64,000 nucleotides of DNA, from positions 72,853,139 to 72,917,138 of the forward strand of contig NC_134577.1 of NCBI RefSeq assembly GCF_050947875.1, given 5' to 3'. Below, one piece after another: positions 45,150 to 57,277 of this stretch. Numbering within the stretch: the first letter of the stretch is position 1; every line of letters starts with the position of its first letter. Origin of the DNA: Dermacentor variabilis. Its lineage: Eukaryota; Arthropoda; Arachnida; Ixodida; Ixodidae. The position numbers were made by a program, and so were the translations under genes. Below the pieces are notes generated by a model that saw only the letters and a program-made list of their open reading frames with translations, searched no databases and was not told the DNA's origin.

Positions 45150-46745
45150 TTTTTCTTTTATATACGGGAGGAGAATATTCAGCAAAACAAGAAAAACAAA
45201 GCGCTGCAGAAGTTTAAGGTGACTGAAAACACATCCATAAGTCAGGCAAATTAGTGAAAGCGTCCAATACAGGCATCCGGTATGGCGCTGTTTCTTGTGC
45301 AGCGTACACACTACGAGCGTAGGCAGCAGATTCCCGATAAAGTGACCAAGTGCTTCGTGGTGATTAAGCATGCCTGTAACAGATTCTAGAACGCCAAAGG
45401 ATATATGTAGGACAAGTACCATGAACACGTCACAGGGTCAAAGGCATCTTTTAAAGGCAGGCAAAGGATTGTGTATGGTTTAATATCTAAATCTTTTTAA
45501 GTGTTCTTTGGAGAATGTCCTAGAAGAACAAGGCATCCCTACAATCTACAAAACAGGGACCAATAGTTTCAGCATGTGAACACAAACGGCAGTTTGTCGT
45601 CCAAGGCACTAAATAGATCCTTTTTTTCTACCCAGATTTGGAGAGGAAGGGTTGTTGAATGTAACTTAAAGCAAAGAGTTTTGATCATTGCAGGAATGAT
45701 GGCTCGACGAACGCGCTTAAGTATATCTAGGTAATAGTATTCCCAATAAGGCGCACGATAACGGAGAACGGGAACCAATGGGTCTGATTGCAGCAGAATT
45801 TTCTTTGCGGGAGGAAGTGAAAATATAATTCATCCTAAAGCGAGCCTTCAGAAAGTGAAATCCTTCAACAACCTGCTTCAAGAAACCGCAAAGAGTCGTC
45901 GGTGCATCTCGGACAGATGACGACACAACTATTTTGGGAAAGTAATTGATTAATCGAAGTTGTAAAGTCTCTCTTACAAATGGATGGTTCGTATTGCGAA
46001 AGGAGCATAACCGGGAAACAAGTTGCCTAACAAAATGGCGCACAATGGAATAAGCTTGTAACTTAAGCCGCGAGCAGTGCAATACCCACAAGAAATGGCA
46101 AGCTGCAGCTTCGCTAAATAAAGACAGCTGCCGCCCCTGCCAGTTGTTAACTTTACGTTGTACTTCGGCAAGTTCCGCTTACCAGTGAGGATTACTATTG
46201 CGATATTGAGGGAGCGGTACACCTAGGTACTTGAAATCTTGCCTCCACTGAATACCTGCGAAGTGAGTTGGCATAGAACACAATAGACCGAACCGAAACA
46301 TAGAACTTTTCTCAAAGTTAACTGCTGCACCAGAAACTGAGCAAAACCGTTGTGTTATGGCAAATGGAGTTTGTACGCTTTCCTTGTCAGCAGAGAACAA
46401 GGCTATGTCGTCTGCATAGGCAAGTATCCGGACCTCATGGAATAACAATTGGAACCCGTAAAAGGTATGATCGTTCAGCATTCGGGCGCAAAGCGATTTC
46501 AAGTTCAAAGAGAATAATAGAGGCGACAAGGGACAACCGCGCCTTACCGATGCCCTGAGGCAGATAGATTCAGATAGACAGCAATTAACTATTAGCCTTG
46601 TTGTTCCATTGGCATAAGAGATAGTGACGTTTTTAAAGTTCGAAGTTAAAGGACATCGCGCCATATCACTTTGCAACGTGGAATATAAGATATTTGCGAT
46701 GGTATTACCTAGTGGCTTCGAATACGTAATTCCATCACTGCTGGG
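45150..46745 (-). pseudogene. L1-type LINE ORF2 remnant (RT and C-terminus)
   Basis: A 165-codon minus-strand frame (46179-46676) contains RASVRRGCPLSPLLFSLNLK (RT motif B), ILAYADDIALFSAD (the intact YADD box at 46407-46418), FCSVSGAAVNFEKSSMF and FKYLGVPL (thumb). This order is typical of the L1/Tx1 branch. The C-terminus continues through other frames: LTGKRNLPKYNVKL, YLAKLQLAISCGY, NTNHPFVRETLQLRL, GFHFLKARFRM, RYRAPYWEYYYLDI and HHEALGHFIGNLLPT. At least four frame changes or stops separate them. Motif A and the endonuclease domain are absent on the upstream side. Confidence 0.85.
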
Positions 46746-47392
46746 AGGCCATCAAACACGTGGCATTTGATGCTGAGCCACGCCTGCGCTTGCAAGCATG
46801 CAGCGGAAACACGCCCTATAGAAGCGTCCTAGCGCGCGAGGAGACACGCGATGTGGCATGCGTGCCGCGTAACGTAGATACACGCCCATTTTTATTGCAG
46901 TTGCATATTATAACACCAGGTAGCACGCCATGTAGCTGATGCACAGGCAGCGAGTTGTACAAGGCCGTTATAGAGTATTTGAGGGAGAAAAAGAAAAAGA
47001 TTAGAACGTATACAAAAGTACTAAAAAGAAACATATAATGCATACCTGATAAAATCAAGGTGGCTAGGTGATGATGTCAGCGCCGCGTTTCAAAGAGGAT
47101 GCCAATAAAAAATAATCATAATAATAATAATGATCATTAGCATCGTGTCGTGTCACTTCCCTTGGGATGCGAGATGCTCATTAGCCGGCAACCATTTACA
47201 CAGGGCGTATTGCATAAAACATCCCATCAAGTTTCTATTCTATCTAGTGGCTCTTGCAGACGAAGTTTAAAATGTGGAAGGTACCGCTATGTTAAAATAA
47301 ATTGGTATTATATTTAGATTTCAAAGAACTAGCAGAACACAGCACGAAATGTTTTTTTTCAAATACGCCAGTGTAAAGATTGCAGAAAGCAT
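46746..47392. other. Unassigned stretch
   Basis: Nothing recognised; AT-rich, with a short ATAATAATA run near 47120. Confidence 0.35.
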
Positions 47393-48376
47393 GGGTCCTA
47401 TAACGTAAAACTATTCAAATAATATTTTATTCCAATCTCTAGACGTCAAATTTGCGTAATCACCGACGCAACCACCGGGCGGTCACCCGCAGGGTGCCTG
47501 AGCAGACGAATCAAATGCTCTCCTCGTTCATAGGAGGTCACTTTTGTTTGCTTGAAAAACAAATAACATCACCTACACTGAGCGGCTTCTCGTATCCAAT
47601 TGGCTGACGAGAGGCGAGGAGAACGCTCAAGTGGAGACGGATTCGATGGGGCAGAGCCAGTGCGCTGAAAATCGATAACCGGATGAAGAGGGTGGTGCCG
47701 GCGTCTGCGATTGGTCCGCTTTCCCTTACTTTGCTTGCGGTGGCTGGTCGAAAATCGCGGCGGCATGCAACGGAAGCTTAAGAATGACATTAAAGCGGGT
47801 CCTCGGCAAAGAACAGTTGGCCGAATGAGGTCGTAAACGTGCCCAAACTGCTCGAAAACGTTACACGGCCGCGCAAGAAGTTTTATTATACGCAAATAAA
47901 CCCATGCTCTCCGGCAGGTGCGAGTAGCTAACGCCGGAGCGATCAGTGGCCGCCATCTTTTATTCCTTTCGGAACAGGGCAGCCTGCAGCTATTCAGAAG
48001 TAAATTCAGTTTTGTTCGGCACATCAGTGCATATTTATTGTGTACACGTCACATTGACGCGGTGAGTTTTCGGGGTTTTGAGGCGTCGTGTGACAAACAG
48101 GTGAAGTGGGTGGAGACCGAAAACGTTTGACCAATAGCCGGGGGCCAATGGCAAAAAGGCGTCGAATCAGAAATAACTGTTTTTCTTTTTTCGGTCAAAT
48201 CATGCACAATCAGCCTATACACATCATATCAGATGGGGAGGTATCCCAGTTTTCGTGATGTCGCGTGACAGACAGGTGAAGTAGGGGTGGTCCAAAAAAC
48301 TTTTTGACCAATTCCGGAGGTCTGATAGCAGAAATGGAATATAAAAGTTTCGAACAGTTTTACGTTATAGCGCCCC
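47393..48376 (+). mobile_element. 985-bp TIR element, copy 2
   Basis: The left end GGGTCCTATAACGTAAAACT is matched by the right end reverse-complemented (GGGGCGCTATAACGTAAAAC). On the minus strand a 151-codon frame (47569-48024) stays open where copy 1 has two stops. It contains CRRAWVYLRIIKLLARP and RRRRHHPLHPVIDFQRTG, identical or near-identical to copy 1. However, the differences include many radical amino-acid changes, so the open frame may be by chance. AT borders at both sides could be a 2-bp target duplication. Confidence 0.88.
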
Positions 48377-49330
48377 ATATATCCCCGCTTCGCCTGATGA
48401 CCTTCATTACCCACGAAGGCGCCGCCTTTACTTGCGCGGCAAATTATGATGCCTAGATAAGTAAATAAACGCACCCGTTGACGTCTGATTATTTTGGGGT
48501 ACATTGTAGAAGCGAAAGATTGGAGCCGAGCAGAGCGAAGTAGCGTCTTCTCAGCAGAAATACTAATTGCTGAAATCAATTTTAGACATTAGTCCATAGA
48601 GTGTGCTAAGAAATACCTTCTATTCAAGTTAACATTTTCCTAAAAGCCGGTATCCTAGAAGCCCGAGGCAACGTTTATTGGAATGGTAACGAATTATTCA
48701 CCGTATTTTGGGGACGAGTGTTCTGTTCCTGGAGTCAGTAATACCGCACGCCCTAAGCAGTCGTTATTTTACTTCGTGGCTTCGTACTTGCAACTGAAAC
48801 TAGTGCCCGAAATTGATGGCCTAAAATGTTGTGCATCCAAGAAAACTTGTAGAATCGGCAGATGGGAAGCTTCGTTCAATTAGACGCTCGTGGTAATGCT
48901 AAAAGTGTTTATGTTGAGTAGATTTATTACTTCAAGTGCAATGTAACGTTACGTAGACACAATGCTTACGTTACGGAGATAACACTTACGTGCCATGAAT
49001 ATGATAGAAGGGTACTTACTGGTTTGCACTTTGGTAACAATTTATGATAAACTTTAGTCATGATATATGTCTGGGTTCTGCTACTTACTACTTAAAATTT
49101 ACATGGCTATCTTACTAAAGTGAAAGCACGTGTACATGTCCGCTTTGTTGATTACACAAGCATATTTTATATATTCCGTGTCACGTCGCGCTTGCACATG
49201 TATAAAAGCATTCGATTTCCTACAAATTAAACCAGTTGAATTTTTGCGCTGGTGTCGGTCGTTTTCTAGTCCTCGTTTCAAGTGTTGCCCAAATGACATT
49301 TATCATAAGTATGACCTGATTTCTTCCACT
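48377..49330. other. Unassigned stretch
   Basis: Nothing recognised; frames of up to about 80 codons only. Confidence 0.35.
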
Positions 49331-49573
49331 ACCCGCCGCGGTTACTCAGTGGCTATGGCGTTAGGCTGCTGAGTACGAGGTCGCGAGATCGAATCCCGGC
49401 CACGGCGGCCGCATTTCGATGGGGGCGAAATGCGAAAACACCCGTGTACTTAGATTTAGGTGCACGTTAAAGATCCCCAGGTGGTCGAAATTTCCGGAGT
49501 CCCCCACTACGGCGTGCCACATAATCAGAAAGTGGTTTTGGCACGTAAAGCCCCATAATTTAATTTTAATTTC
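49331..49573 (+). mobile_element. Ruka-like SINE, complete, best preserved copy
   Basis: Starts ACCCGCCGCGGTTACTCAGT. A-box-like sequence is at 49341-49352 and the B box (AGATCGAATCC) at 49386-49396. The body then follows without gaps: GGCGGCCGCATTTCGATGGG, GTGCACGTTAAAGATCCCC, CACTACGGCGTGCCACATAA, GGTTTTGGCACGTAAAGCC. The tail is AATTTAATTTTAATT. I find no clear target duplication. Confidence 0.95.
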
Positions 49574-50579
49574 TCTCGCTGATTCAATGCGCGATAGTCA
49601 ATAAAGGTGGTAGGTTTATTTATTGAGCGACGTCACTGATTCACATTGCAGCATATCCATAACCGCTATGGCTTTTCGCGCACTCTGAAAACCGAGGCGC
49701 TCTTAGTATCGTGACGTATAGGTATTAGTGCAGGTAGAAATGCGAAATATGAAATACTCTATGTGAAATATGAAACACAACGCTTGAATGTGAACCTGTT
49801 CGCATACAGTGTGTAACAAAATGTAGATAAGTGCATGCCACAGTCGAAAATTCGGTAAACGTGTTTTCTAGTCAATATTTTTTTGTTTTAATGTAAATAC
49901 CGGAAGCCTTGTTACCACTTATAATGACGAAGGTCAGTTGTTTTCGTGCAATAGAAGTCATCTTATGAAAACTACTGTAAAATCAGAACTACCAGCTTCT
50001 AAACATGGCTCTAAAATATCAGGAGTACTGTCAAACGATACAAACATCATTTGCGCCGTGTAAACATGTTCCTCTACGTCAGTGCTTTCTCCCCACCCTT
50101 CTCCATGCTGACGTTTCAACTGTTCGTGTTTTTACTTCTCCACGCCAGAGCTTTCTGAACAGCATTTCGTCATCTGCGAAAAACTGATACTAATCGACAC
50201 GGACGAGCCAAGCACGGTACTTGACTCTAGCTAAATATCATGACAAACCTGCCAACGTCATCGATTTCATGGCGTCCAGCATGGCGGGACAGGTGCAGTA
50301 CACTGTTGCCACTATCGGTCCACTAAGTAACCATGTTGGATTACAGTCTCGGAGATCGATTTTGTTTCTCGGCAACAAACATAGCAAGGTCAAAACGTGA
50401 ATAAACATTTTAGTTGTCTATTTCGGCGTTGTCATTTTGCGTGGTAATGATTTTCGCTTGTCGTCGCTTCTGCCAGATAGACAATCAACGTTACTTTTCA
50501 ATCAATCTTCAGCGCAGTTATTTTTTCTTATGCAAGCTAGAAAAAAAAAAACAAAGCACCACCCAATCCCGCGATGTGT
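49574..50579. other. Unassigned stretch
   Basis: No recognised gene or repeat. Frames are at most 78 codons. Confidence 0.35.
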
Positions 50580-50800
50580 TTACAAACCGAAAGACGAGGT
50601 CGCCGGTTTCAGTCGCGGCCCTCGAGGCCACATTTTGAGAGGAGCTAAAAGCACAAACGCTCCTGTACCATAAGTTGAGTGCACGTTTAAGGACCTCAGG
50701 CGGTGTAAATTAATGCGGAGTCCTGCTTTACGGCATGCATAGTAATCGGATCGTAATTTTTACCACGTAAAACCCCCAATGGAATTTTTTTTATTTTTAG
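50580..50800 (+). mobile_element. Highly diverged Ruka-like SINE
   Basis: GACGAGGTCGCCGGTTTCAG, GTGCACGTTTAAGGACCTCA, GGCGGT, CTTTACGGCATGC and ACCACGTAAAACCCCCAAT occur in family order with many changes. The T-rich tail is at 50787-50800. Confidence 0.65.
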
Positions 50801-52397
50801 TTTGCAAACAAACAAAGAAAACAATTAACAAGGCTGTTATTTCAAAAGATTCACTCCATCGTTAGTGAACTGAATAAACCGAATGAGCGCGTATATTTAT
50901 GAGCACGTAAAATGACTTCTCTGTAAAGGGATCTTTCGTGTCTAGTGATTTTTTTTTATTTAGTGCCCTCCATAAAAAAACGGTCAAAGAGTGCAGGCGA
51001 CATTTTGAATGATTAGGAAGGGCTCGAAAAAAGAACTGAATGGCATCGCATATGGATAGTTACATTATGCACGGCTTAAAAGCTAGTCACGCGTGTAGTT
51101 AGTATATATAACAAATAAACTGGAAAATTTTCATTGAATGACCAGCAACACAGCTTTTTTGTATCAACATATTTTTTTTTACTTCTTCATTGATGCGTAT
51201 ATGCCTATGTTACTTCATTAACTCACGACATCTGGGATAGTTGAGCATATGTCTCAACACTTCCGTTCAACTCTCACTGATGCTTACTTCCCATAGCCAC
51301 TGTTCATCTTTAATTTGTTTCCGGTGTCTGAACACTTATTCGCTCATTGTACAAAGTGGCCTGTCCAGCCCACGTACTCGCTAAGCAGCCCAAGAGCGTC
51401 CTATAAAAATTTTGGAACTTGCTGTTAGTGCGCGAGTTATTCTTTATTTTTGCTTGTTTATGTTGGGTTAATCCTGGGCTTTACGTAAATTCATTAAATT
51501 TTTAAGCGTTCCGGAAAGCCCTGCGACGAGTGCTACCAACACATAAGGCACGTATGGTCGGCTCTCGCGTCGTTCTTGTCCGGCAACATGTCTCACACAT
51601 TCTATCAACAAAGCGAAGTAGAGGGCGACATACGCATATTACACTTGACGTGTTATCTTCCAAGCATTCATTAGATCAAAAACAGCTGCGCGGAAGAGCG
51701 TACGACGCACTTTTTGGTAACAGCGCGCGTCGCAGCCTATTTTCCTAGAAACAGAGGACAAGGGGGAGGAAAACGTTGCCTTGAATGCATCAGACAGGTG
51801 TATGTGGCACCTTTGACAGCACCTTTGAATTTTCGTATTCAGCCGATTTCATCGGTGACGGGGCCGCGTTTAAAGTAATTAGTGAGAGGAGTAGGCACAC
51901 GCTGGCTTGGGGCTGTTGACTTTCGTTTGATCGTCGCTCTTGCCGATATATAAGAAAAAAAGGTGTTCAGAAGGCCTGCCACTGTGAAGAACCCGCATGC
52001 TCGCAACGTGGAAAAATGTCAATCGCGTGTCTATCGCACACGCGTAATAGCACAAAGAAACTTTCGTAGAGGTTGGGAACAGAAATTGTTCCGTCGTTTG
52101 GTTTAAATCGACACCCAAGACAAACACTGGATCAATTCAGTGCAATAAAGAATACGTTCAGAACTGTATTTTTTTCTGCTATTCCTATAAAAGGCCTAAT
52201 GGAAACATACAGAACGAACCATGAATATTTATTTATTTTATTGTCGCCGTTCGTCACGCCGATCCATTAGTTCGTTACAAATTTCGAACTCTTTTTTTTT
52301 CGCATTTGGGCTGGTATGGCTTGGTAAAAATTTTCGAAACACGCTAAGTTTGGTCCATGGTCTTTTCGCAATACGATGTGAGCCATACTTACTGATA
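50801..52397. other. Unassigned stretch
   Basis: Frames of 72 codons (51530-51748) and 82 codons (51879-52127, minus) are unrecognised. Confidence 0.35.
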
Positions 52398-52633
52398 CTC
52401 GCCGTGGCTGCTTAGCGGCTATGGTGTTGGGCTGCTAAGCACGTGGTCACGAGATTGCATGCCGGCCATGGCGGCCGCATTTCGATAGGGAAAAATGCGA
52501 AAACCCCCGTGTACTTAGATTTAGATGCACGTAAAACAACTCCAGGGGGTCCATATTTCCGGAGTCCCTCATAACAGCACGTCTCATAATTAGGTCGTGG
52601 TTTTTCCACGTAAAACCCCATAATTTTTTTTTA
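52398..52633 (+). mobile_element. Ruka-like SINE, full length, diverged
   Basis: Starts CTCGCCGTGGCTGCTTAGCG. The B-box region reads GAGATTGCATGCC, so the box is damaged. The body GGCGGCCGCATTTCGATAGG, TGTACTTAGATTTAGATGCA and CACGTAAAACCCCATAATTT is clear. Confidence 0.88.
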
Positions 52634-53939
52634 CTTAAGGACAAAAATGGCTAGACCTCCGAATCCGCGTCAAAGTCAAGGATGTCACGGAATGGCTGGT
52701 GTGGACAGCACATCATTGTGACGTCACGACACGTTTTTATCTTCTTCATTTTTCAAGTTTAACAAGCTTTCTTTAACATCTTTGGCATTGTACACAGGTA
52801 ACATACTTAAACCACTCGAGATATTTTCTCCTTTGTGTTTCTTCAAATTCAGAAGCGAGATGGCACGCAACTCAAAAAGCAAGGTCTACAATCCGCGTAA
52901 GTATTTTGGGTACATTTTAGTGGCGTTGTAAGAATATTTGCGCCTGCATATAAAGACTCTACATATGCTCTTCTGGTGCAAAGTAACGATTGCGTAAAGT
53001 AAAGAAAAAAACTTCTGTCAGTGTGTTTTCTTGTAACTTGACGACGTGTGACAGGTCAAAGAGCATCCCTGGCCCTTTCCTTTGTTTCAAAGAAGTAAAA
53101 ACACCATGCTCTCAAATTCTGTAGAGCTGCATACTTCACAGAAACATGGTAGAAAAGCAACGTATGTAGACATGCGCTCAGGGAAATTTGTTGTGCTGGT
53201 GTTGCTGCCCAACTCGTTTCGCTGTCGCAGGTGTCAATGCTGGCACTTCAGTCAGCGTGATTCCTTTTTCCTGAGCTGATTTCGTGCCTGGCTTTTGACT
53301 TTTCTCTTCGTCGGTGCGATAAAAAAGCGAACTTCGCTATTTTCTATGCTCGCGCTATTTTCTGACACGGCAATTCAAAACACCACCTTGTTTCTTTCTT
53401 CCTTTCTGTTTCTTTCTTTCTTTCTTGTTCTTACTTTCTTTTTCTAGCCGAAAAACTTCAGCAACTCAGAATTGTCTCCTCATTGACTCAAACGAAAGAT
53501 GAAAAATGAGCCTTAAAAGAAGGATGGCTCAGTAACGTAAGCATGCGCAAGGTACAGTGGTGGGTTTCATAGCGCAAACCACTTGTGAGGCTGCCCTGGT
53601 CTCGCGATAATCAAACAAAAAGCACAAGCGACTTGGCATTACCGCATCAACAGCCAGGACTGTGGCACTTCCTCGCGCCGGTGCCATGCGAACAATATGC
53701 TCTGTTTGAGAGTTTGCGTGCGCTGCCGGCTTCACGAGCAGATTATGATTGTGTTGTTTCTTTTATATTTCTTTGCCTCAAGCAGAAAGGTATCCACTCT
53801 GGTGATTCGGCAGAACAATTGGACATCTTAGGTTAGTTTCGACGATGATGTTTGAGCTTAACATAAAACTAGGTCGTTGCTTTTGTCTATTCAATCGGCA
53901 TTTATTTTCATCGCCTTCCTTTCGGAATGGGATGATAAC
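52634..53939. other. Unassigned stretch
   Basis: Nothing recognised except the pyrimidine tract listed separately. Confidence 0.35.
53390..53445. repeat. (TTTC)n polypyrimidine tract
   Basis: An imperfect TTTC/TTTCC run of about 55 bases. Confidence 0.9.
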
Positions 53940-54075
53940 TTACGGTAGGCTCATTTCGATAGGAGCAAAAATCAAATTTGGTGCTTTTACACTCAGGTGC
54001 AAGTTAAAAATTCCAAGGAAATCAAGATAATCCTGATTTCAGCACTACTATACAACTTCTGACATAACCACTGTG
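53940..54075 (+). mobile_element. Fragment of Ruka-like SINE, very diverged
   Basis: CTCATTTCGATAGGAGC, CACTCAGGTGCAAGTTAAA, ATTCCAAGG and the ACTACTA...CATAACCACTGTG end keep family order over about 135 bases. Confidence 0.5.
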
Positions 54076-54889
54076 TTTTTTCGGGTAGTTCAGCTTAACA
54101 GTATCGCTTTAGTGTGCTTTCTGCGCATAATGTGTACGTGCTTAACATGAATGCAAGGTCAGTGTCTACATCTTTCAGCCATACTCTTCTCCAGCGGTGT
54201 CTCTGTACGAAGATGGTAATTTTCTGAACCGTATGAAGAAAGCATGACTTCCTTTCGATGTTGTGTAACTTTTTGCGTTTCTATACGGCCACTTCAAATA
54301 ATATCAGCGAATTTCTTGAATAATACACTGACTGTCAATAGAATTAACAAATATTTAGTTCGATTATTCAACCTTCCCCTGAAAGCAAGAATATGGGTGT
54401 AAATAGACATTTCATTTGAAGCAAATGCTACACCAAACGTTTTGAGTACACCTCCTACTGGACCAAAAGAGAAGAAACACAGACCACTCGATGCTCAACG
54501 ATTCACGTATGTTTTATTATATTTTGTACTCCTCAAACGTCTACCATTACGAACGATAAAAAAAACTACATTTCCTTTACCCGAAGCTCAGAGCGTGACG
54601 GCCTGAGATGAAATCAGAACCAGCGTTTGAGGTCGGAGTCGGCCCTCCTGAAGTAGCGATGGCCTTTCGACCTTGTTACTTAATTATCCATTAAATACAC
54701 AACTCCTGTGCTCCGAAGCTAGTAGCGATGAAGAAAATCTTTTGTATTCTCAATCGTAAGTGACTGCAAAATCAATAAAATTTGTATCAAAAAAGCAACA
54801 AACTTAATTTTAAGCTGAGAAAGTTTGTATGCCTAATTGCTATCATCAAAACGCCCTCTTGAAGTTTCAATAATGACTAATCAGTTTTT
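54076..54889. other. Unassigned stretch
   Basis: Nothing recognised; AT-rich. Confidence 0.35.
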
Positions 54890-55093
54890 CGGATGTACGC
54901 AAGGCGGGGAAAGCCCATGAAAGCGAAGAATTTCCGTTCACTTGACTGTAGCACGAAGCGACAAAAGAAACCAACGCATCTGTCTGATATAGAAAGCTTC
55001 GTTGTTGAAAAGAAAGTTCATCCGCCTCCGAGATTCGAACCCGGGACCAACGGCTTAGCTGGGTGGTCGCTCTACTAAAGAGAGGGCTCGCGA
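54890..55093 (-). mobile_element. Second type of tRNA-derived SINE
   Basis: On the minus strand TAGTAGAGCGA (55068-55077 region) serves as A box and GGTTCGAATCT (55031-55041) as B box, with CCACCCAGCTAAGCCGTTGG between. The body (AACTTTCTTTTCAACAACGA, GTGGGTTTC-like GTTGGTTTCTTTTGTCGC) is unrelated to the Ruka-like family. The far boundary near 54890 is approximate. I recall similar sequences in tick genomes. Confidence 0.68.
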
Positions 55094-56084
55094 CAATAAA
55101 AATAAAGAAATTCGCTGAATTTCCAATACGCCACTGCGCAGGACAAACTATGTAAAGCCCAATATTGGAAAAATGCCCTTCCAGTGCATCTCAGTAATCT
55201 TGATGCGAGTGGAAAGCGAGTGTTCTGGCCATACTTTCAAAACTTTATATTAAAAAGTAGTAAACTTGTTTTCTTCTATATATTTAGTTCAAAGCAGAAC
55301 ATGCTTGAAATGTAATATGTGATGCCAGAAATTCTTCCAATATTAAATGCACGCCGGGGAAAAATTAATTTACTTGATGCAGCGTCCGGTAGTTTTCTCA
55401 TGAAGAGAGAAATTTAATCTTCGGGAGCACTACAGCCTGAAAACGACGGATGTATCACGCGAAACGCTCATGGCTGGAGTTTTGAGTTGAGATAGATTAC
55501 GGGGTAAACTATGCGTTTCAGAGATCAAATTTTGTGTCCATCATAAATCTTTTTCTAGGTGCGTAGGATGCCATGCAGCAATGTACACGTAGTGGTAGTT
55601 GCGCCGTCCAGCTAGTCAATCCATATTGCATTTTTAGGTAAAGAATAAATTTGTCACACGACAAACAAACAAATAAAAAGTGGAGGAAAAGGGCTGCTTG
55701 GCTAAACCGATAACCATATATGAAAACATGAATCTCCTACTAAAAGCTTGCATGCTTCAGTAGTACGCAAACGTCTGGAACTGAGAAGAAGTTGTCTGAA
55801 ATTTTATGAGAGCGTAAAGCAAAAAGCCATACTTTTTGAGTCTGTGGCGGGCCAGAGTAGATGCTTGACACTAAAATTTGATGAGGTGAGCAGGATTTGG
55901 CGTTTGCGCGCATTGACTAGATGCAAAGACGGGATACTATTTATACCGTTCGGCATTCTAGAAGGTGTTCTTAGAATAATCGCGGTGTGGGTGTCGAGTG
56001 CTGTCAGAGCTTTTGTTACGAGAATAGCACTTGAAGTAAGATGCGAGGAGAAAAAGTGGTTGTTAAGACACTAGGCGTAAAGCG
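55094..56084. other. Unassigned stretch
   Basis: A 108-codon frame (55748-56074) is unrecognised. The rest is AT-rich. Confidence 0.35.
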
Positions 56085-56330
56085 GGCTGAATTAGCTGTG
56101 TCGCTGTGCTGTAGAGCACAATGACACAGGTGCTATTCCCCGTCGAGGCAGCCTCGATATGTTGGGGGAAAAGCGAAAAAAAAAAGGAAATGCTAGCACC
56201 GTCATTTGGATGGGTAGTAAACAACCACAGGCGGTCAAAGTAGGTCGTGCCCATTCCGCTACGGCGCTCCTTGTAACCACTTTGCAGTTGAAGAACGTTC
56301 GATTTTATTGTTAATTTCATGGTGACCAGC
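56085..56330 (+). mobile_element. Highly diverged Ruka-like SINE
   Basis: TTGGGGGAAAAGCGAAAA corresponds to the GATGGGGGCGAAATGCGAAAA block, CACAGGCGGTCAAAG to CCAGGTGGTCGAAA, and ATTCCGCTACGGCGCTCC to CACTACGGCGTGCC. Head and tail are poorly preserved. Confidence 0.6.
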
Positions 56331-56360
56331 AGATCTGGCCCTTTTACATGGCAGCTGCTT

Positions 56361-56480
56361 CGAAGAGAGAGAGAGATAGAGATATTGAAAGGTGTTAGAA
56401 AAGAAAGACAGCGAGGTTAACCAGACATTATGCGTGGTTGGCTACCCTGTAAGGAGGAGGGGGAAAGGAATGCGATGGGT
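56361..56480. repeat. (GA)n followed by probable LINE 3'-UTR-type repeat
   Basis: A short GA tract (56363-56377) leads into GCGAGGTTAACCAGACA and GGTTGGCTACCCTG, then GGAGGAGGGGGAAAGG. I recall this order as a common tick repeat, possibly a LINE 3' end on the minus strand. The claim rests on memory only. Confidence 0.35.
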
Positions 56481-57052
56481 GCATGGAGAAAGCAGGTAAT
56501 ACGAGGGTGCATGGCGCAACGTGCTGGAAGCAGATGTGGCGGCTCGACACGTGGTAAAAATGTCAGAGTGCGTGCTAAGCTCTAGTACTCTCAGTTGATT
56601 TCTTTTTTTATATACACATTCGAAACAATTTGAAACGCTTCAAATGAACAAAAACATGGCTACCACCGGGGTACATTCAATTAATGCCGCGCTCTAGTTT
56701 CGGGATTGTGGGATCGAATCGCGGTGTTGCGCTATGCGTACCCGCTCGGCGAGCCGATTGAGAAAGAATGCCTCTCCAGCGTGTCGGCCGCTGAAGGCAA
56801 ATATTGCAGGCTTCTGCGAATGGTACGCGGCGTTGCTACACTGTTGACTGCTTTTTGCGGCTCGTGTTGCAGTAAATTGCACAGTACTCTCTGTTCTCAT
56901 TTGAGAAGCTAAGCACGCATATCGTTCACTTAAAAAGGGGAGCTAAAAACTGTTTTGTAAACGGGTGCGGGATATGTGCGGGATAAAGCAAATTTTAGTT
57001 TGTGAGTTGGAGTGCACTTTTCTCTTTCGTTTTCAGATGCATGTCACATTTT
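56481..57052. other. Unassigned stretch
   Basis: Nothing recognised. Confidence 0.35.
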
Positions 57053-57277
57053 ACCCGCCGTAGTCTATGGTGTTGGGATGCTAAGCATGAGATCGCCAGA
57101 TTGAATCCCTGACACGGCGGTCGCATTCCGACGGGGGCGAAATGCGAAAGCACCCGTGTACTTAGATTTAGGTGCACGTTAAGGAACTCCGGGGCCCAAA
57201 TTGTTCCGGAGTCCTCCACTACGGCGTGCCTCATACAGAGATCATCGTTTTGACACGTAAATCTCCATATTTTTTTG
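57053..57277 (+). mobile_element. Ruka-like SINE, nearly full length
   Basis: Starts ACCCGCCGTAGTCTATGGTG; part of the A-box region is deleted. The B box is GATTGAATCCC-like. The body GGGGGCGAAATGCGAAAG, GGTGCACGTTAAGGAACTCC and CACTACGGCGTGCCTCATA is clear, with a T-rich end. A 176-codon minus-strand frame across it (56995-57525) is an artefact. Confidence 0.9.

Noticed and set aside
45085..45150. A-box-like TAGCCCAGCGG on the minus strand next to the L1 remnant
   Set aside because: No B box at tRNA spacing, so neither tRNA nor SINE head can be supported.
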